From the NCBI GenBank assembly GCA_963575675.1, contig CAUYUA010000251.1:1-19053 (forward strand): 19,053 bases of DNA, written 5' to 3'. Position numbers and translations under genes: made by a program. Under the pieces are notes generated by a model. It saw only the letters and a program-made list of their open reading frames with translations. It did no database searches and was not told where the DNA came from. Source of the stretch: CAUYUA01 sp963575675. Its GTDB lineage: Bacteria; Pseudomonadota; Alphaproteobacteria; Azospirillales; Azospirillaceae. Every line of letters starts with the position of its first letter. The stretch's first letter is position 1. Shown in pieces: positions 7,347-15,451 of the stretch.

Positions 7347-7769
7347 ATTTACGAAGCCTTCTCCCGACCGAGTATTGAACCAATGACGCAAGAAGCAAAG
7401 GAAACAAATGCGCTCGTCAAGCATCCACTCGACAACCCATCATTTCCATCGACTCAGACGCTCAGAAAAATGAAAAGGCAAACGCAACGACGCACTTCAT
7501 TCACGCATCGTTTCTCTCGGCGCTCTTAAATTACTAAATGAAAAAAACAACATACTCTCTAATAGAAATCATAAAAAAAGAAGAAAAATCGCCGAAACAC
7601 CTAAAGCGCCACTCTGCTGTAGACCCGACCAAAATTGGAAAATCATTACAACAAAAAACGACAAACACCCGCTCTTTAAGGGCGGCTCTCTCTGTCTTTC
7701 AGAGCCGACCCCAAACCACAGAAAGGAGGGAGACCGCGTTCGAAAACAGCAGCCTCCCGTGAATGCGTC
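7347..7769. other. AT-rich gap between atpE and atpI
   Basis: These 423 bases become strongly AT-rich between about 7450 and 7680, with many A-runs on the plus strand. A plus-strand frame at 7538-7762 has no recognisable product. A 7-bp hairpin lies at 7683-7707. The region probably holds a promoter for atpI on the minus strand, but I could not pick a convincing pair of hexamers. Confidence 0.4.
7683..7707 (-). terminator. Hairpin downstream of atpE, possible terminator or processing site
   Basis: CGGCTCT and AGAGCCG pair around an 11-base loop about 60 bases after the atpE stop. No T-run follows directly, so it may limit readthrough into atpI or protect the atpE mRNA 3' end instead of being a classic terminator. 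Confidence 0.35.
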
Positions 7770-8003
7770 TTACGAAAACAGGATCAAGAAGGCCATCAAC
7801 AAAGCAAACAACGCAATCGCTTCCGTCATCGCGAAGCCAAGGATGGTGAGCGGAAACACTTTATCCTTAGCGGCAGGATTGCGTCCAACACTGGCGACGC
7901 AGGTCGCAAAGATGTTGCCGAGAGCCATAGCCACGCCAAACAAAGGCATAATCGCCAGAGCGGCGGCGGCATACTTCGCAACTTGAATAATAGTAGCATC
8001 CAT
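7770..8003 (-). CDS. atpE: F0F1 ATP synthase subunit c
   Basis: Subunit c is the proteolipid of the proton-driven rotor ring. The 77-residue protein is a helical hairpin. Helix 1 (about 10-35) carries G23-V-A-M-A-L-G29 and NIF; the polar loop is SVGRNP (38-43); helix 2 (about 52-76) carries the proton-binding carboxylate E61 in GFAMTEAIALFAL. There is no extra glutamine/serine ligand set of a sodium type, so protons are expected. AAGGA lies 9-10 bases before the ATG. Its position is unusual: it lies upstream of atpI and is cut off from atpI by 423 AT-rich bases, whereas the usual alphaproteobacterial order is I-B-E-F'-F. Confidence 0.95.
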   Translation of the reverse strand: MDATIIQVAKYAAAALAIMPLFGVAMALGNIFATCVASVGRNPAAKDKVFPLTILGFAMTEAIALFALLMAFLILFS

Positions 8004-8651
8004 TTGATTGTTTCCTTCTTCATTAACAGATGGTGAGAAAACTTGACCCCGTTAGAGAAGCCGTCCGCATGTTATCCCGACGATCAGCCCAGAAAATCGC
8101 GAACCTAATTCTTTGACCGACCATATCCAACAGTATGACTGAAGGAATATGGCCTCTTGCGTGATCCGCATAGCACTCGGTTGTTTCGGTTTCAACATCT
8201 ACCAACCACCGACGCGCACAAGTTTCGGATTCCCGGTCCTTCTCCTGGTTTCCACGACGCCTCCCACCGACAACCGCAGCAGGAGCCGCAACAGTTAATC
8301 GAATTGAGCGACACCCACTCACAATCTCTACGCCTCGATCTCCAACAACTCAACCTCAGTGACCGACGCAAGACCGACGTGGCGACTCGACCCAACAACA
8401 CTCGTCCGATCGCGGGTGGACGTTACAAAGTTTTCAGGAATATGTCAAGCATCAACACCCATAATTGCCTCAGTATGATTGCGTATTGACGACCTTCGAA
8501 TCTTTTGAAGTTTTATCTTTTTGTCTTTTTCCGTTTACCGCCCACAAAGACCGTCCTCTTAAAAATTCTCTTTTTCTTTTAACGAACGCAATAAAGTAAC
8601 AATTCAAACCTTTTCGAAAAAATAAAACGCCGCACAAAGGAATTTTTCGTC
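8004..8651. other. Divergent intergenic region between atpE and xdhC-like gene
   Basis: These 648 bases separate two divergent genes and should hold a promoter for each. Frames here (8023-8322 minus, 8157-8489 plus) have unnatural compositions and no recognisable product. The last 150 bases before 8652 are very AT-rich. TTGACG at 8486-8491 followed by TTTTAT at 8511-8516 is a weak promoter candidate for the plus-strand gene, with a long 19-base spacer. Confidence 0.4.
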
Positions 8652-9722
8652 ATGATCCCCCCTTATGACGTCTCTGAAGCCGCAGCTCTGACGCACGCTC
8701 TCGATTGGCGCCGCAGAGGAAAACGCATAGCTCTAGCGACAACGCTCACGACATCAGGCACAGCTCCACGCCCCGTCGGCAGCGTATTGGCCATCGCCGA
8801 AACCGGCGAAGTCGCAGGTTCAGTGTCTGCGGGATGCATCGAAAACGCCGTGATTGAGGCCGCTCATCGCGCCATGAAAGAAAATTCTCCGATTTTTCTT
8901 TCCTTCGAATCACCCAACGAGGAAGCGCGTTTGGCGGCCCCGTGGTCGGTTGGGTTGTCATGTGGCGGCCATGTCGAGGTCTACGTTCGCCCATTAAGCG
9001 ACGATGATGCGCAATATCTTCAGAGACTGCTCGTCTTGCGCGCACAACGCCATTCCGTCGCCTTAGTTACGGTTCTTCAAACCGGAACGCAGGCGCTTTA
9101 CCGACTCGATAAAGCCGGACGCATCGTTGCGGAAGACTCGACATTCGACGATTTTGCTCTCGAAAACCAAATCGCCGCGTGTCTTCGCTCATCGCAAAAC
9201 GCTGTCGTCATTCCTCCCGAATCACCCGAACGGCGGATTCTGGTTCAATCCTTCGTCCCCCCGCTGCGTTTGCTGATCGTGGGAGCGGTTCATATAGCGC
9301 AAGCCTTGGCGTCCATGGCGCAAACAGCCGAATACGAAGTTACAGTCATCGATCCGCGAAAAACTCTCATCACCCCCGAACGTTTTCCCAATATTGCCTT
9401 GGAAATTTCATGGCCGGACGATGCACTGCTTCGGTTGGTTCCGGATTCGAAGACCGCTGTGGCGGTCCTTGCCCATGATCCAAAACTCGATGATCCGGCG
9501 TTGTTGGTCGCGCTGCGATCTTCGGCGTTTTATGTGGGGGCTTTGGGGAGTCGCAAAACTCAAGCGACGCGACGGCGACGACTGCAAGAAGCGGGAGTAC
9601 CCGACGTCGAACTTGAAAAATTACACGGACCAATCGGCATGGCGATCGGAGCGCGCAGCCCGGCAGAGATCGCCGTTTCAATCTTGGCTGATCTCGTCTT
9701 CTCCCGCAACAAACCAACGTAG
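8652..9722 (+). CDS. XdhC/CoxI family molybdoenzyme maturation protein
   Basis: XdhC-family proteins bind molybdenum cofactor, promote its sulfuration and deliver it to xanthine dehydrogenase or CO dehydrogenase-type enzymes. The 356-residue protein has both family domains. The N-terminal one has SVSAGCIENAVIEAAH (near 58-72) and LSCGGHVEVYVRP (near 102-114). The C-terminal Rossmann-like XdhC_C domain starts LLIVGAVHIAQALA (from about 210) and ends GPIGMAIGARSPAEIAVSIL. AAAGGA lies 10 bases before the ATG. No molybdoenzyme or other cofactor gene is adjacent, so its client cannot be inferred and I give no gene symbol. It converges on the CheA-like gene, with a palindromic element between them. 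Confidence 0.88.
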   Translation: MIPPYDVSEAAALTHALDWRRRGKRIALATTLTTSGTAPRPVGSVLAIAETGEVAGSVSAGCIENAVIEAAHRAMKENSPIFLSFESPNEEARLAAPWSVGLSCGGHVEVYVRPLSDDDAQYLQRLLVLRAQRHSVALVTVLQTGTQALYRLDKAGRIVAEDSTFDDFALENQIAACLRSSQNAVVIPPESPERRILVQSFVPPLRLLIVGAVHIAQALASMAQTAEYEVTVIDPRKTLITPERFPNIALEISWPDDALLRLVPDSKTAVAVLAHDPKLDDPALLVALRSSAFYVGALGSRKTQATRRRRLQEAGVPDVELEKLHGPIGMAIGARSPAEIAVSILADLVFSRNKPT

Positions 9723-9763
9723 TGCGGTAAGACGCCTGAATAGAAAAATATCAAAATTAAAAA

Positions 9764-9950
9764 GGTCCAGGGACTGTGCTCATGGCCGCAGGGGATCATA
9801 AGGGGGAAGCGAGGGCGAGGGCGAGGGCGAGGAAGAGGAAGAGGGAGACCAACAATAAACAATTCCAGAAGAAATATCGCTTCGCGAATAAGGGGGGCTT
9901 TCGCTCCCCCCTTATAATCCCCTGCGACCAGGAACACAGTCCCTGGACCC
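9764..9950. repeat. Palindromic repeat element, copy 1
   Basis: This 187-base element has imperfect terminal inverted repeats of about 52 bases. The left end starts GGTCCAGGGACTGTG and the right end finishes CACAGTCCCTGGACC. The inner part of the right arm forms its own hairpin (AAGGGGGG and CCCCCCTT around 9890-9914). Between the arms lie a purine tract and a stretch ending TTCGCGAATAAGG that is shared with copy 2. It encodes nothing and lies between the convergent xdhC-like and cheA-like stops, followed by T-rich sequence, so it may act as a two-way terminator. Confidence 0.85.
9802..9848 (+). repeat. Purine tract with G-quadruplex potential
   Basis: G-runs at 9802-9806, 9813-9815, 9819-9821 and 9825-9827 are separated by loops of 6, 3 and 3 bases, then come GAA/GAGG repeats. 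It lies inside palindromic copy 1 and is absent from copy 2. Confidence 0.55.
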
Positions 9951-9973
9951 TTTATTTTATTTATTTGTTTGTT

Positions 9974-11404
9974 CTATTTACTTTGTTTCGCTTTTTTGTG
10001 CGCAAGCAAAGATGGAACATCAAGGACAAGCGCCATTCGTCCTTCTCCCAACGCAGCCGCGCCGGACACTCCCGGAGTTCCGGCCAAATGCGGATGCAAC
10101 GGCAATGGAAAAATCGCCTGTCGTCGCAACGCGCAATGGACCCACACCGCTTGTCGTCGCTCCTCTCCAGAAGCCGTTCTCGTCCGCAAAGTCACCGTCG
10201 AAGCTCCGGAAGGAAGCGGCGCCGCATCACTCGTCGTTTGAGGCGCGCCCAATAATTCGGCTAAACACGGCGGCGGCGCATGAGTCGTCTGTAACGCCTC
10301 AACATTCTCCACCCAACGATCCGGAATCGCCAGTATCCACGGCCCCGCCTCCACTAACAGCGCTTCCCACAAAATCAGGAAACCGGGCGCAAACAATGTC
10401 GCGGAGACCCCGCCTCCAGAGCGCCACGACACCGTCAAAGAACCACCCAGACGCTCAGTAATAGCCGAAGCGCTCGCCAGTCCTTCCCCCCAAGAAGAAG
10501 CGACATTTGTTTCTCCCGCCGTCGTCGAGACGCGCAAGCGTTCCCAACCCAATTTCGGCAGCAAACGCCCCATTGCGTCGGCGTCCAAACGACGCGCCGT
10601 CAAAGCATCCACCACGCCGTTCTCCACCAACAAACGGCGAACGCGCTCGTCATCGAATCCCGGACCATCATCAGACGCCGTGATCGCCACGCCATTATTG
10701 CGCCGCTCCGCAATCAACCGAAGCGTCGCAACCTCAGGCTTTCCAGCGGCGCGACGGCGCGACGGAAGTTCGGCTCCGTGTCGAATCGCGTTTTCAACCA
10801 GCAATCCCACAACATACGTCACAGCAGCGATTTGTTGCGCGTCGAGCGACAAATCATCACCAGTAATCTCAACGCGCAACCGTTTTCCCTCGGCTTCGGC
10901 CAAAGCTTCGGCGCGCACAGCCAAACGCCGGAATAAACTGTTCAGAGGTCGCAGCCGCAGCGCCAAAACAGCGTCATGGAGCCGATGCAAGGCGAGGTTG
11001 GTTTGATTCTGAGCTTTGCTTAAGCGGGCGTGATGACGTTCCTCGTCAGCCGCCATTTGCGCCACCGATTGACGCGCGGACTCCAGCAACGGCGACGACG
11101 GAGGCGAAAGGGTGGCGAGCAAGCGTCGCCAACGTCGATGATAAAGATCTCGCCCGTCTTCGCCATATAGCTCCGCAGCTAAAGCTCCATTCAGCGACGC
11201 CAACGCTCCCAGAGCCTCCGCCGCCGCCTCCATGGCGGAGAAACGAGGAACCGGCAGGTCGGCGTCCTCTGCGACTTCTGGAGGATCGATTTTTCCATCG
11301 TCCTCAGCCGCACAATCAGAGCCTCGGCATGTTCCATGTCTATATCGCCGTGCGCGGAGCCGTTTTCGAAGCTGAAACAGCCAGAACCGCCCGCGCGACC
11401 TCAA
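9974..11404 (-). CDS. CheA-like histidine kinase, C-terminal part (frame-shifted from the N-terminal part)
   Basis: This frame carries the dimerisation, ATP-binding and CheW-like parts of a CheA kinase, which passes phosphate from its HPt domain to response regulators. RLRPLNSLFRRLAVRAEALA is the CheA-type lead-in to the ATPase. The N-box is LLVENAIRHG, the G1 box DDGPGFD and the G2-like box SWGEGL. ERLGGSLTVSW and ALLVEAGPWILAIP then lead into the C-terminal CheW-like regulatory domain. The usual SGRGVGMD wording is lost, so this is a divergent CheA. The frame opens at a TTG (11404), but the first 35 or so residues are arginine-rich and unlikely to be real; reading becomes natural from about 11297 (IDPPEVAEDADLPVP). 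No ribosome binding site or good start was found, so I regard it as the second half of one gene with 11340-12488. Confidence 0.8.
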   Translation of the reverse strand: MRSRGRFWLFQLRKRLRARRYRHGTCRGSDCAAEDDGKIDPPEVAEDADLPVPRFSAMEAAAEALGALASLNGALAAELYGEDGRDLYHRRWRRLLATLSPPSSPLLESARQSVAQMAADEERHHARLSKAQNQTNLALHRLHDAVLALRLRPLNSLFRRLAVRAEALAEAEGKRLRVEITGDDLSLDAQQIAAVTYVVGLLVENAIRHGAELPSRRRAAGKPEVATLRLIAERRNNGVAITASDDGPGFDDERVRRLLVENGVVDALTARRLDADAMGRLLPKLGWERLRVSTTAGETNVASSWGEGLASASAITERLGGSLTVSWRSGGGVSATLFAPGFLILWEALLVEAGPWILAIPDRWVENVEALQTTHAPPPCLAELLGAPQTTSDAAPLPSGASTVTLRTRTASGEERRQAVWVHCALRRQAIFPLPLHPHLAGTPGVSGAAALGEGRMALVLDVPSLLAHKKAKQSK

Positions 11405-12488
11405 GCATCGGCTCGGAAAAAACGATTCGCCGCGTGGCTGCGCGCTGGAAGAACTCTGCGGCGGAGGTCAACAGATCAGCGGCGTGGACTTCGTTCAAAA
11501 AGCGTCGCCATACGGCGCTTTGCTGAAACATTCTGGCGACCAAGGACATTGATGACGGGTCGCTGCGCAATAGAGTCAAGGCGTCGCCCGACAATGCGCC
11601 GGTGAGTTGTTGGCGCAGGATATCGAGTTCTGGAGCCGCCGCCGCCGCTAGTCCTTGAGTCAACGCCTGAGTCGCTCCGGGGAGTCCGGTGGCGGCTTCC
11701 AATCCGGCGACCATGCGCTGAAGATCGGCGATTCGTTGCAATGCTTGTTCGCGCTCCGGCCCGACCAAGCCGCCTTCACGGGCGTGACGCTCAACCAATC
11801 CGAGCAATATCCCGGCGTTTTGGGCCAACGCGGCGAATCCTAATCCCTCTGCGTGCAGTTTTAAGAACTCCAGGGCCCGCAATGTTGCTCGACGTTTGGA
11901 TGGCTGAGCGATTGCAGGTCCGACCAGCGCGGCGATTTCCAACAACAAGCCGGGAATTTTTTCCACGAACGCTCGCACGCGCTCGGCGTGGCTTCGACCG
12001 CGTCGTTCGCTGCGCTCAAGGATGGAAGCGGTTTCTGTGGCGTCTTCCGCATCGGCGGAGCACGACGACGGCAACAGCAGTGGCGCATCGGACAGGTCTG
12101 CGTCGGGACCAGCGATTTTCCGCCGCGCCGCCGCCAATCGAGCCAGAACATCCGGCGAAGGGGGAGCGTCTTGGCGATCGGCCAGCGCCAGCGCGCGCAG
12201 CCGTTCGATTTCGTCATAGGCTTGTAGCAGCACATCGATCATAAAGCGATCAAGAGACGCTTGACCATCGCGCGCGTATCCCAGCAAGTGCTCGGATTCG
12301 TGAGCGAGTCGCTCCATGCCGCCCAGCGTCATGGCTCGCGCCGCTCCTTTCAGAGAATGCATGGCGCGAAACAACCGACTTATGATTTCCGCTGTGGCCG
12401 GTTCATTTTCTGAGGCCAATAGCAACGGTTCGATGACGTCGCAATGATCTTGGCTTTCCGCCGCGAAGTCTTGCCATAAGGTGTCCAT
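11340..12488 (-). CDS. CheA-like histidine kinase, N-terminal HPt part (broken gene)
   Basis: The first 100 residues form an HPt phosphotransfer domain with the phosphorylatable histidine H44 in FRAMHSLKGAARAMTLGGME. A helical linker of about 280 residues follows, with no recognised domain. The frame stops at TAG 11342-11340, before the ATPase. The overlap with the downstream frame contains a third reading, ENGSAHGDIDMEHAEA then LIVRLRTMEK, that looks natural. A -1 shift in the AAAA run near 11368 and another in the AAAAA run at 11290-11294 would join the three into one protein of about 838 residues. ATG at 12488 has a weak AGGG upstream. The triple-CheW gene lies upstream, separated by palindromic copy 2. 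Confidence 0.8.
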   Translation of the reverse strand: MDTLWQDFAAESQDHCDVIEPLLLASENEPATAEIISRLFRAMHSLKGAARAMTLGGMERLAHESEHLLGYARDGQASLDRFMIDVLLQAYDEIERLRALALADRQDAPPSPDVLARLAAARRKIAGPDADLSDAPLLLPSSCSADAEDATETASILERSERRGRSHAERVRAFVEKIPGLLLEIAALVGPAIAQPSKRRATLRALEFLKLHAEGLGFAALAQNAGILLGLVERHAREGGLVGPEREQALQRIADLQRMVAGLEAATGLPGATQALTQGLAAAAAPELDILRQQLTGALSGDALTLLRSDPSSMSLVARMFQQSAVWRRFLNEVHAADLLTSAAEFFQRAATRRIVFSEPMLEVARAVLAVSASKTAPRTAI

Positions 12489-12580
12489 GGGGCCCTGTCG
12501 TCGTCAGCGATCGTTTGATTTTACAAAGGTTTTCTTAAAGGCTTTCTCTACCCTGAACATTCTCGCACATTAAATTAATT

Positions 12581-12800
12581 GGGTCCAGGGACTGTGTTCC
12601 CGGTTGCTCGGGCCAAGGACGAAAGCCTCCCTTATTCGCGAAGCGTTCTTCCCTGGGCTTGTTTGCCTGCATAGGCGATCAACAAACACAAACAACAAAT
12701 AATAGAAACAAGCAATTCCAGGAGAGGATCGTTTCGCGAATAAAGGGGGGAGGGACTTTCATCCTTGGTCCGAGCGACCGAGAACACAGTCCCTGAACCC
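12581..12800. repeat. Palindromic repeat element, copy 2
   Basis: This 220-base element starts GGGTCCAGGGACTGTGTTC and ends GAACACAGTCCCTGAACCC. The imperfect inverted arms extend about 80 bases, including TTATTCGCGAA near the left and TTCGCGAATAA near the right. ATTAAT occurs one base outside each end (ends at 12579 and starts at 12802), a possible target-site duplication. It sits between the triple-CheW gene and the cheA-like gene, where it could reduce or end co-transcription. Confidence 0.85.
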
Positions 12801-12845
12801 GATTAATGAGGAACAGCTGCAACAAAAATAAAGACTGTGATCAAG

Positions 12846-14420
12846 TCAAGAACAACCACGCCGCATCGGCTCGGCTGGAAACGGCAAAAGGTCTAAATCA
12901 AGCACCGGCAACCACCGTTCTCCCGTCCAACATGCGTCCGGGGCGCAAGGAAGATTCGGGTGCGCCTCTTGCGGAACACTGTCCTCGGCGGGAGGCGTCG
13001 CGGCGTGAACCAATCCTCCCGCTTGATCAACGCGGATTAACCATGGCGTTCCGGCGCGACGAATCATCACTAAAACCGAACTTGTCGTGCGCGGTCGAAG
13101 AGCCACCATCTGTTGTGGTTGGAGAACACGTCGTAAATCCGCCACCGGAAGAACTTCGGAATCGACATATGCGATTCCTGCTCGCATTAGATCGCTTCCG
13201 TCCCCCGGAGTTGATAAAAAACGATCCTCCAGAATACGCTCGACTTTTTTCTCCTCTAGACCATACCACACCGAACCAATTCTCAACATAACCAGACGCG
13301 GCGACAACACAGGACAAGGCGAAGGAACAACAGAGGAGGGGGAATTTGTAATTAAAGCGCCATTGATCAAAAGCGCGCGCCAAGAACGACGCTCGGAAAC
13401 AAGGCGGTCAATATCCAGCCAACCAACGGATCTTCCATCGGCGGACATCAACACGCTGTGTTCTTGACCTGCGTAGATTCTTGACCGAGGATAAACACGC
13501 GCGCCGGAAACCTCATCGACTCGCAACGCCACTCCGAACTCCTGACCATTGCCGACACCTGAAGTCAAACGTCCCGTGACCAGCGCCAGACGTCGCCGCA
13601 AAGGATCGCCTATGCACGGCAACGGCGGAGCAACAATGCGAGGACTCGCGCTTTCGCGGCGAAGCAAACGCGCCAGAGAAACCACGGGCCAAATTCGGTT
13701 GCGATGGCGGACAGCGCCTTCTATTTCGGATGCAGGCGACGGTGTCGGAAGCGGCGCGCGCGCGCGTTCGGCCTCTGCTTCCGACATTAACCCATAAACG
13801 CGATCCGCCGACAGGGCGTAAGGCTGTTCTTCTCCGGTCAGAACAATCATTACCGTCTTTGCAGAAGCTTCCGCGCTTTTCGACAACGGCGGCTCCGGAA
13901 AGGGGGAGGGCGTATCTCCCTTAACGAACGTGCGAGACGCGCGGAGACCGCTAAATCGTTCGGCTTCGCAGTTTTTCCATAATGCCGTTCCGAAATTTAC
14001 GGCGCGCGTCGTTGGCGTCGTCAAACCGTTGCGCATAACAACTCCGGAAACCAAACCATGCGCTGTTTTCGGCCAAGACCCAAGCAAAACATCCCGTTCG
14101 GTGGAAGGCAAGCGCTCCAAAGAAACCGGCTCTGCGTCAATTGTTTCGAGAGTTCGATCCACGCGCAGTAAAACCTCGCCGTCATCCGTCTTTACAACGA
14201 ACCACTGTTCTTCAGAGGGCGCGCGTTTCGGCTCGATGAGACCTAGCCGCTTGGTGAAAGCGACGATCGGAGTCATGCGACCGTTCAAGAGAGTTGCTTC
14301 CGCCGCCCACGACGGCGCAAACGGGAACGGCGTCACAATCGCCGGAGGCGCCGACGCGCGCACCGCGCCCGACTCCAGGCCGAACGGCGCCCCTGCCGCC
14401 TCGACCACGATGATCTGCAT
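12846..14420 (-). CDS. Protein with three tandem CheW-like domains
   Basis: CheW domains are SH3-like adaptors that tie CheA to receptors. This 524-residue protein appears to carry three: one at about 1-120 (APFGLESGAVRA, then LLNGRMTPIVAFTKRLGL), one at about 190-330 (QPYALSADRVYGLM, then GAVRHRNRIWPVVSLARLL) and one at about 370-520 (VWYGLEEKKVERIL, then AGIAYVDSEVLPVADLRRVL). Each shows the family pattern of a short strand-rich start followed by a hydrophobic Vx(P/A)VxxLxxLL segment. The linkers are proline-rich. AGAGG lies just before the ATG at 14420, and the gene starts 46 bases after lgt, so the two are probably co-transcribed. Downstream is the CheA-like gene, its likely partner. No receptor, CheY, CheB or CheR is in the window. 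The domain assignment is by pattern and less certain for domain 1. Confidence 0.72.
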   Translation of the reverse strand: MQIIVVEAAGAPFGLESGAVRASAPPAIVTPFPFAPSWAAEATLLNGRMTPIVAFTKRLGLIEPKRAPSEEQWFVVKTDDGEVLLRVDRTLETIDAEPVSLERLPSTERDVLLGSWPKTAHGLVSGVVMRNGLTTPTTRAVNFGTALWKNCEAERFSGLRASRTFVKGDTPSPFPEPPLSKSAEASAKTVMIVLTGEEQPYALSADRVYGLMSEAEAERARAPLPTPSPASEIEGAVRHRNRIWPVVSLARLLRRESASPRIVAPPLPCIGDPLRRRLALVTGRLTSGVGNGQEFGVALRVDEVSGARVYPRSRIYAGQEHSVLMSADGRSVGWLDIDRLVSERRSWRALLINGALITNSPSSVVPSPCPVLSPRLVMLRIGSVWYGLEEKKVERILEDRFLSTPGDGSDLMRAGIAYVDSEVLPVADLRRVLQPQQMVALRPRTTSSVLVMIRRAGTPWLIRVDQAGGLVHAATPPAEDSVPQEAHPNLPCAPDACWTGERWLPVLDLDLLPFPAEPMRRGCS

Positions 14421-14466
14421 GGCCTCTTTCCACTCCTCACATGCGCGTCTTTGCGTCCGACTCTGG

Positions 14467-15288
14467 TTATTCGCGTCGTCCGCGCCACAAAAACCACACC
14501 CCCAGCATCAACATCGGCGCCGACAAAAGCTGTCCCATCGTGGCTCCGGCAAATAGAAATCCTAGCTGTGGATCGGGTTCTCGAAAGAACTCAACCGCCA
14601 ACCGAGAGAGGCCATAACCAATAAAGAACACACCGGACAATGTCCCCGGCCTTTCCCACAGAGGCTTTCCCGCGATTGTTCCACGATGCGCCACCACAAA
14701 AAGCACTAAAAACAACACGGCTCCTTCCAGAGCAGCCTCATAGAGCTGGCTTGGATGACGCGGCAAAAAGCCGCCTCGCGGAAAAACCACCGCCCATGAA
14801 ACCTCTGAAACGCGCCCCCAAAGCTCGCCATTGACGAAATTGGCGATGCGACCGAAAAACAACCCGATCGGAGCCGCACACGCCAAGGCGTCGCCAAACA
14901 TAAACGGCGAAAGTTTTCTTTGCCGACAGAACAGCAGCGTTGCGACCACAACGCCCGCCAAGCCTCCATGGAACGACATCCCGCCATGCCACATCATCAG
15001 GGCGCTGAGGGGATTTTCCAGATAAAAGGAAAAATTATAAAAGAAGACGTAACCGCTCCGTCCTCCCAGGATCACTCCGACCACCGCCCAAGTCAGGAAA
15101 TCATCATAATCTTGGCGAGTCGGCGTTCGCGCGACGTTTTTCGGCATATGATCCGCCAGGCGCAAGCAATAACGCCACCCCAGCAAAAAACCCGCCAGAT
15201 ACGCCAGAGCATACCAGCGAATCGCAAGAGGGCCGATCTGAACCGCAATCGGGTCTATCGCCGGAAAAGGCAAGGCGAGCAACGGCAT
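14467..15288 (-). CDS. lgt: Prolipoprotein diacylglyceryl transferase Lgt
   Basis: Lgt moves a diacylglyceryl group from phosphatidylglycerol to the lipobox cysteine of prelipoproteins in the inner membrane, the first step of lipoprotein maturation. The 273-residue protein has seven expected membrane segments. It carries IRWYALAYLAG (23-33), the H-G-G-M-S-F-H-G-G motif with H101 and H107, the signature GRIANFVNGELWGR (146-159), and the late GLSRLAVEFFREPD containing the conserved arginine. The frame is open upstream to 15345, but MPLLALPFPAIDP is the family N-terminus, so ATG 15288 is chosen although its ribosome binding site is weak. It follows hldD after 228 bases and precedes the triple-CheW gene. 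Confidence 0.96.
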   Translation of the reverse strand: MPLLALPFPAIDPIAVQIGPLAIRWYALAYLAGFLLGWRYCLRLADHMPKNVARTPTRQDYDDFLTWAVVGVILGGRSGYVFFYNFSFYLENPLSALMMWHGGMSFHGGLAGVVVATLLFCRQRKLSPFMFGDALACAAPIGLFFGRIANFVNGELWGRVSEVSWAVVFPRGGFLPRHPSQLYEAALEGAVLFLVLFVVAHRGTIAGKPLWERPGTLSGVFFIGYGLSRLAVEFFREPDPQLGFLFAGATMGQLLSAPMLMLGVWFLWRGRRE

Positions 15289-15370
15289 CGGTGAATCTCG
15301 TGTGTTTAAGGAGGGGCGTTTCCCCGCCGGAGTCGATGTCATCAAATTAAAGAACTGCGGTCAACAAAAA

Positions 15371-15451
15371 TACCGCGCGCCTTCGCACCTATCCAACCAA
15401 TCAATAGAGTCCAGTCAGTAGAGTCCGGTCAATAGAGTGCGAAGGCGCGCG
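15371..15451 (-). terminator. Long hairpin with tandem 14-mers, probable hldD terminator
   Basis: CGCGCGCCTTCGCAC (15374-15388) and GTGCGAAGGCGCGCG (15437-15451) are perfect 15-bp inverted repeats. On the minus strand the second arm runs into GGTATTTTTG, so this can end hldD transcription. The 48-base loop holds nearly three copies of a 14-base unit: CAATAGAGTCCAGT, CAGTAGAGTCCGGT and CAATAGAGTGC (15402-15440). Confidence 0.6.

Noticed and set aside
8023..8489. Two opposite small frames upstream of atpE
   Set aside because: No ribosome binding site, odd composition and no recognisable family; treated as intergenic.
12806..13291. Plus-strand frames opposite the triple-CheW and CheA genes
   Set aside because: They follow the codon pattern of the minus-strand genes and show no domain.
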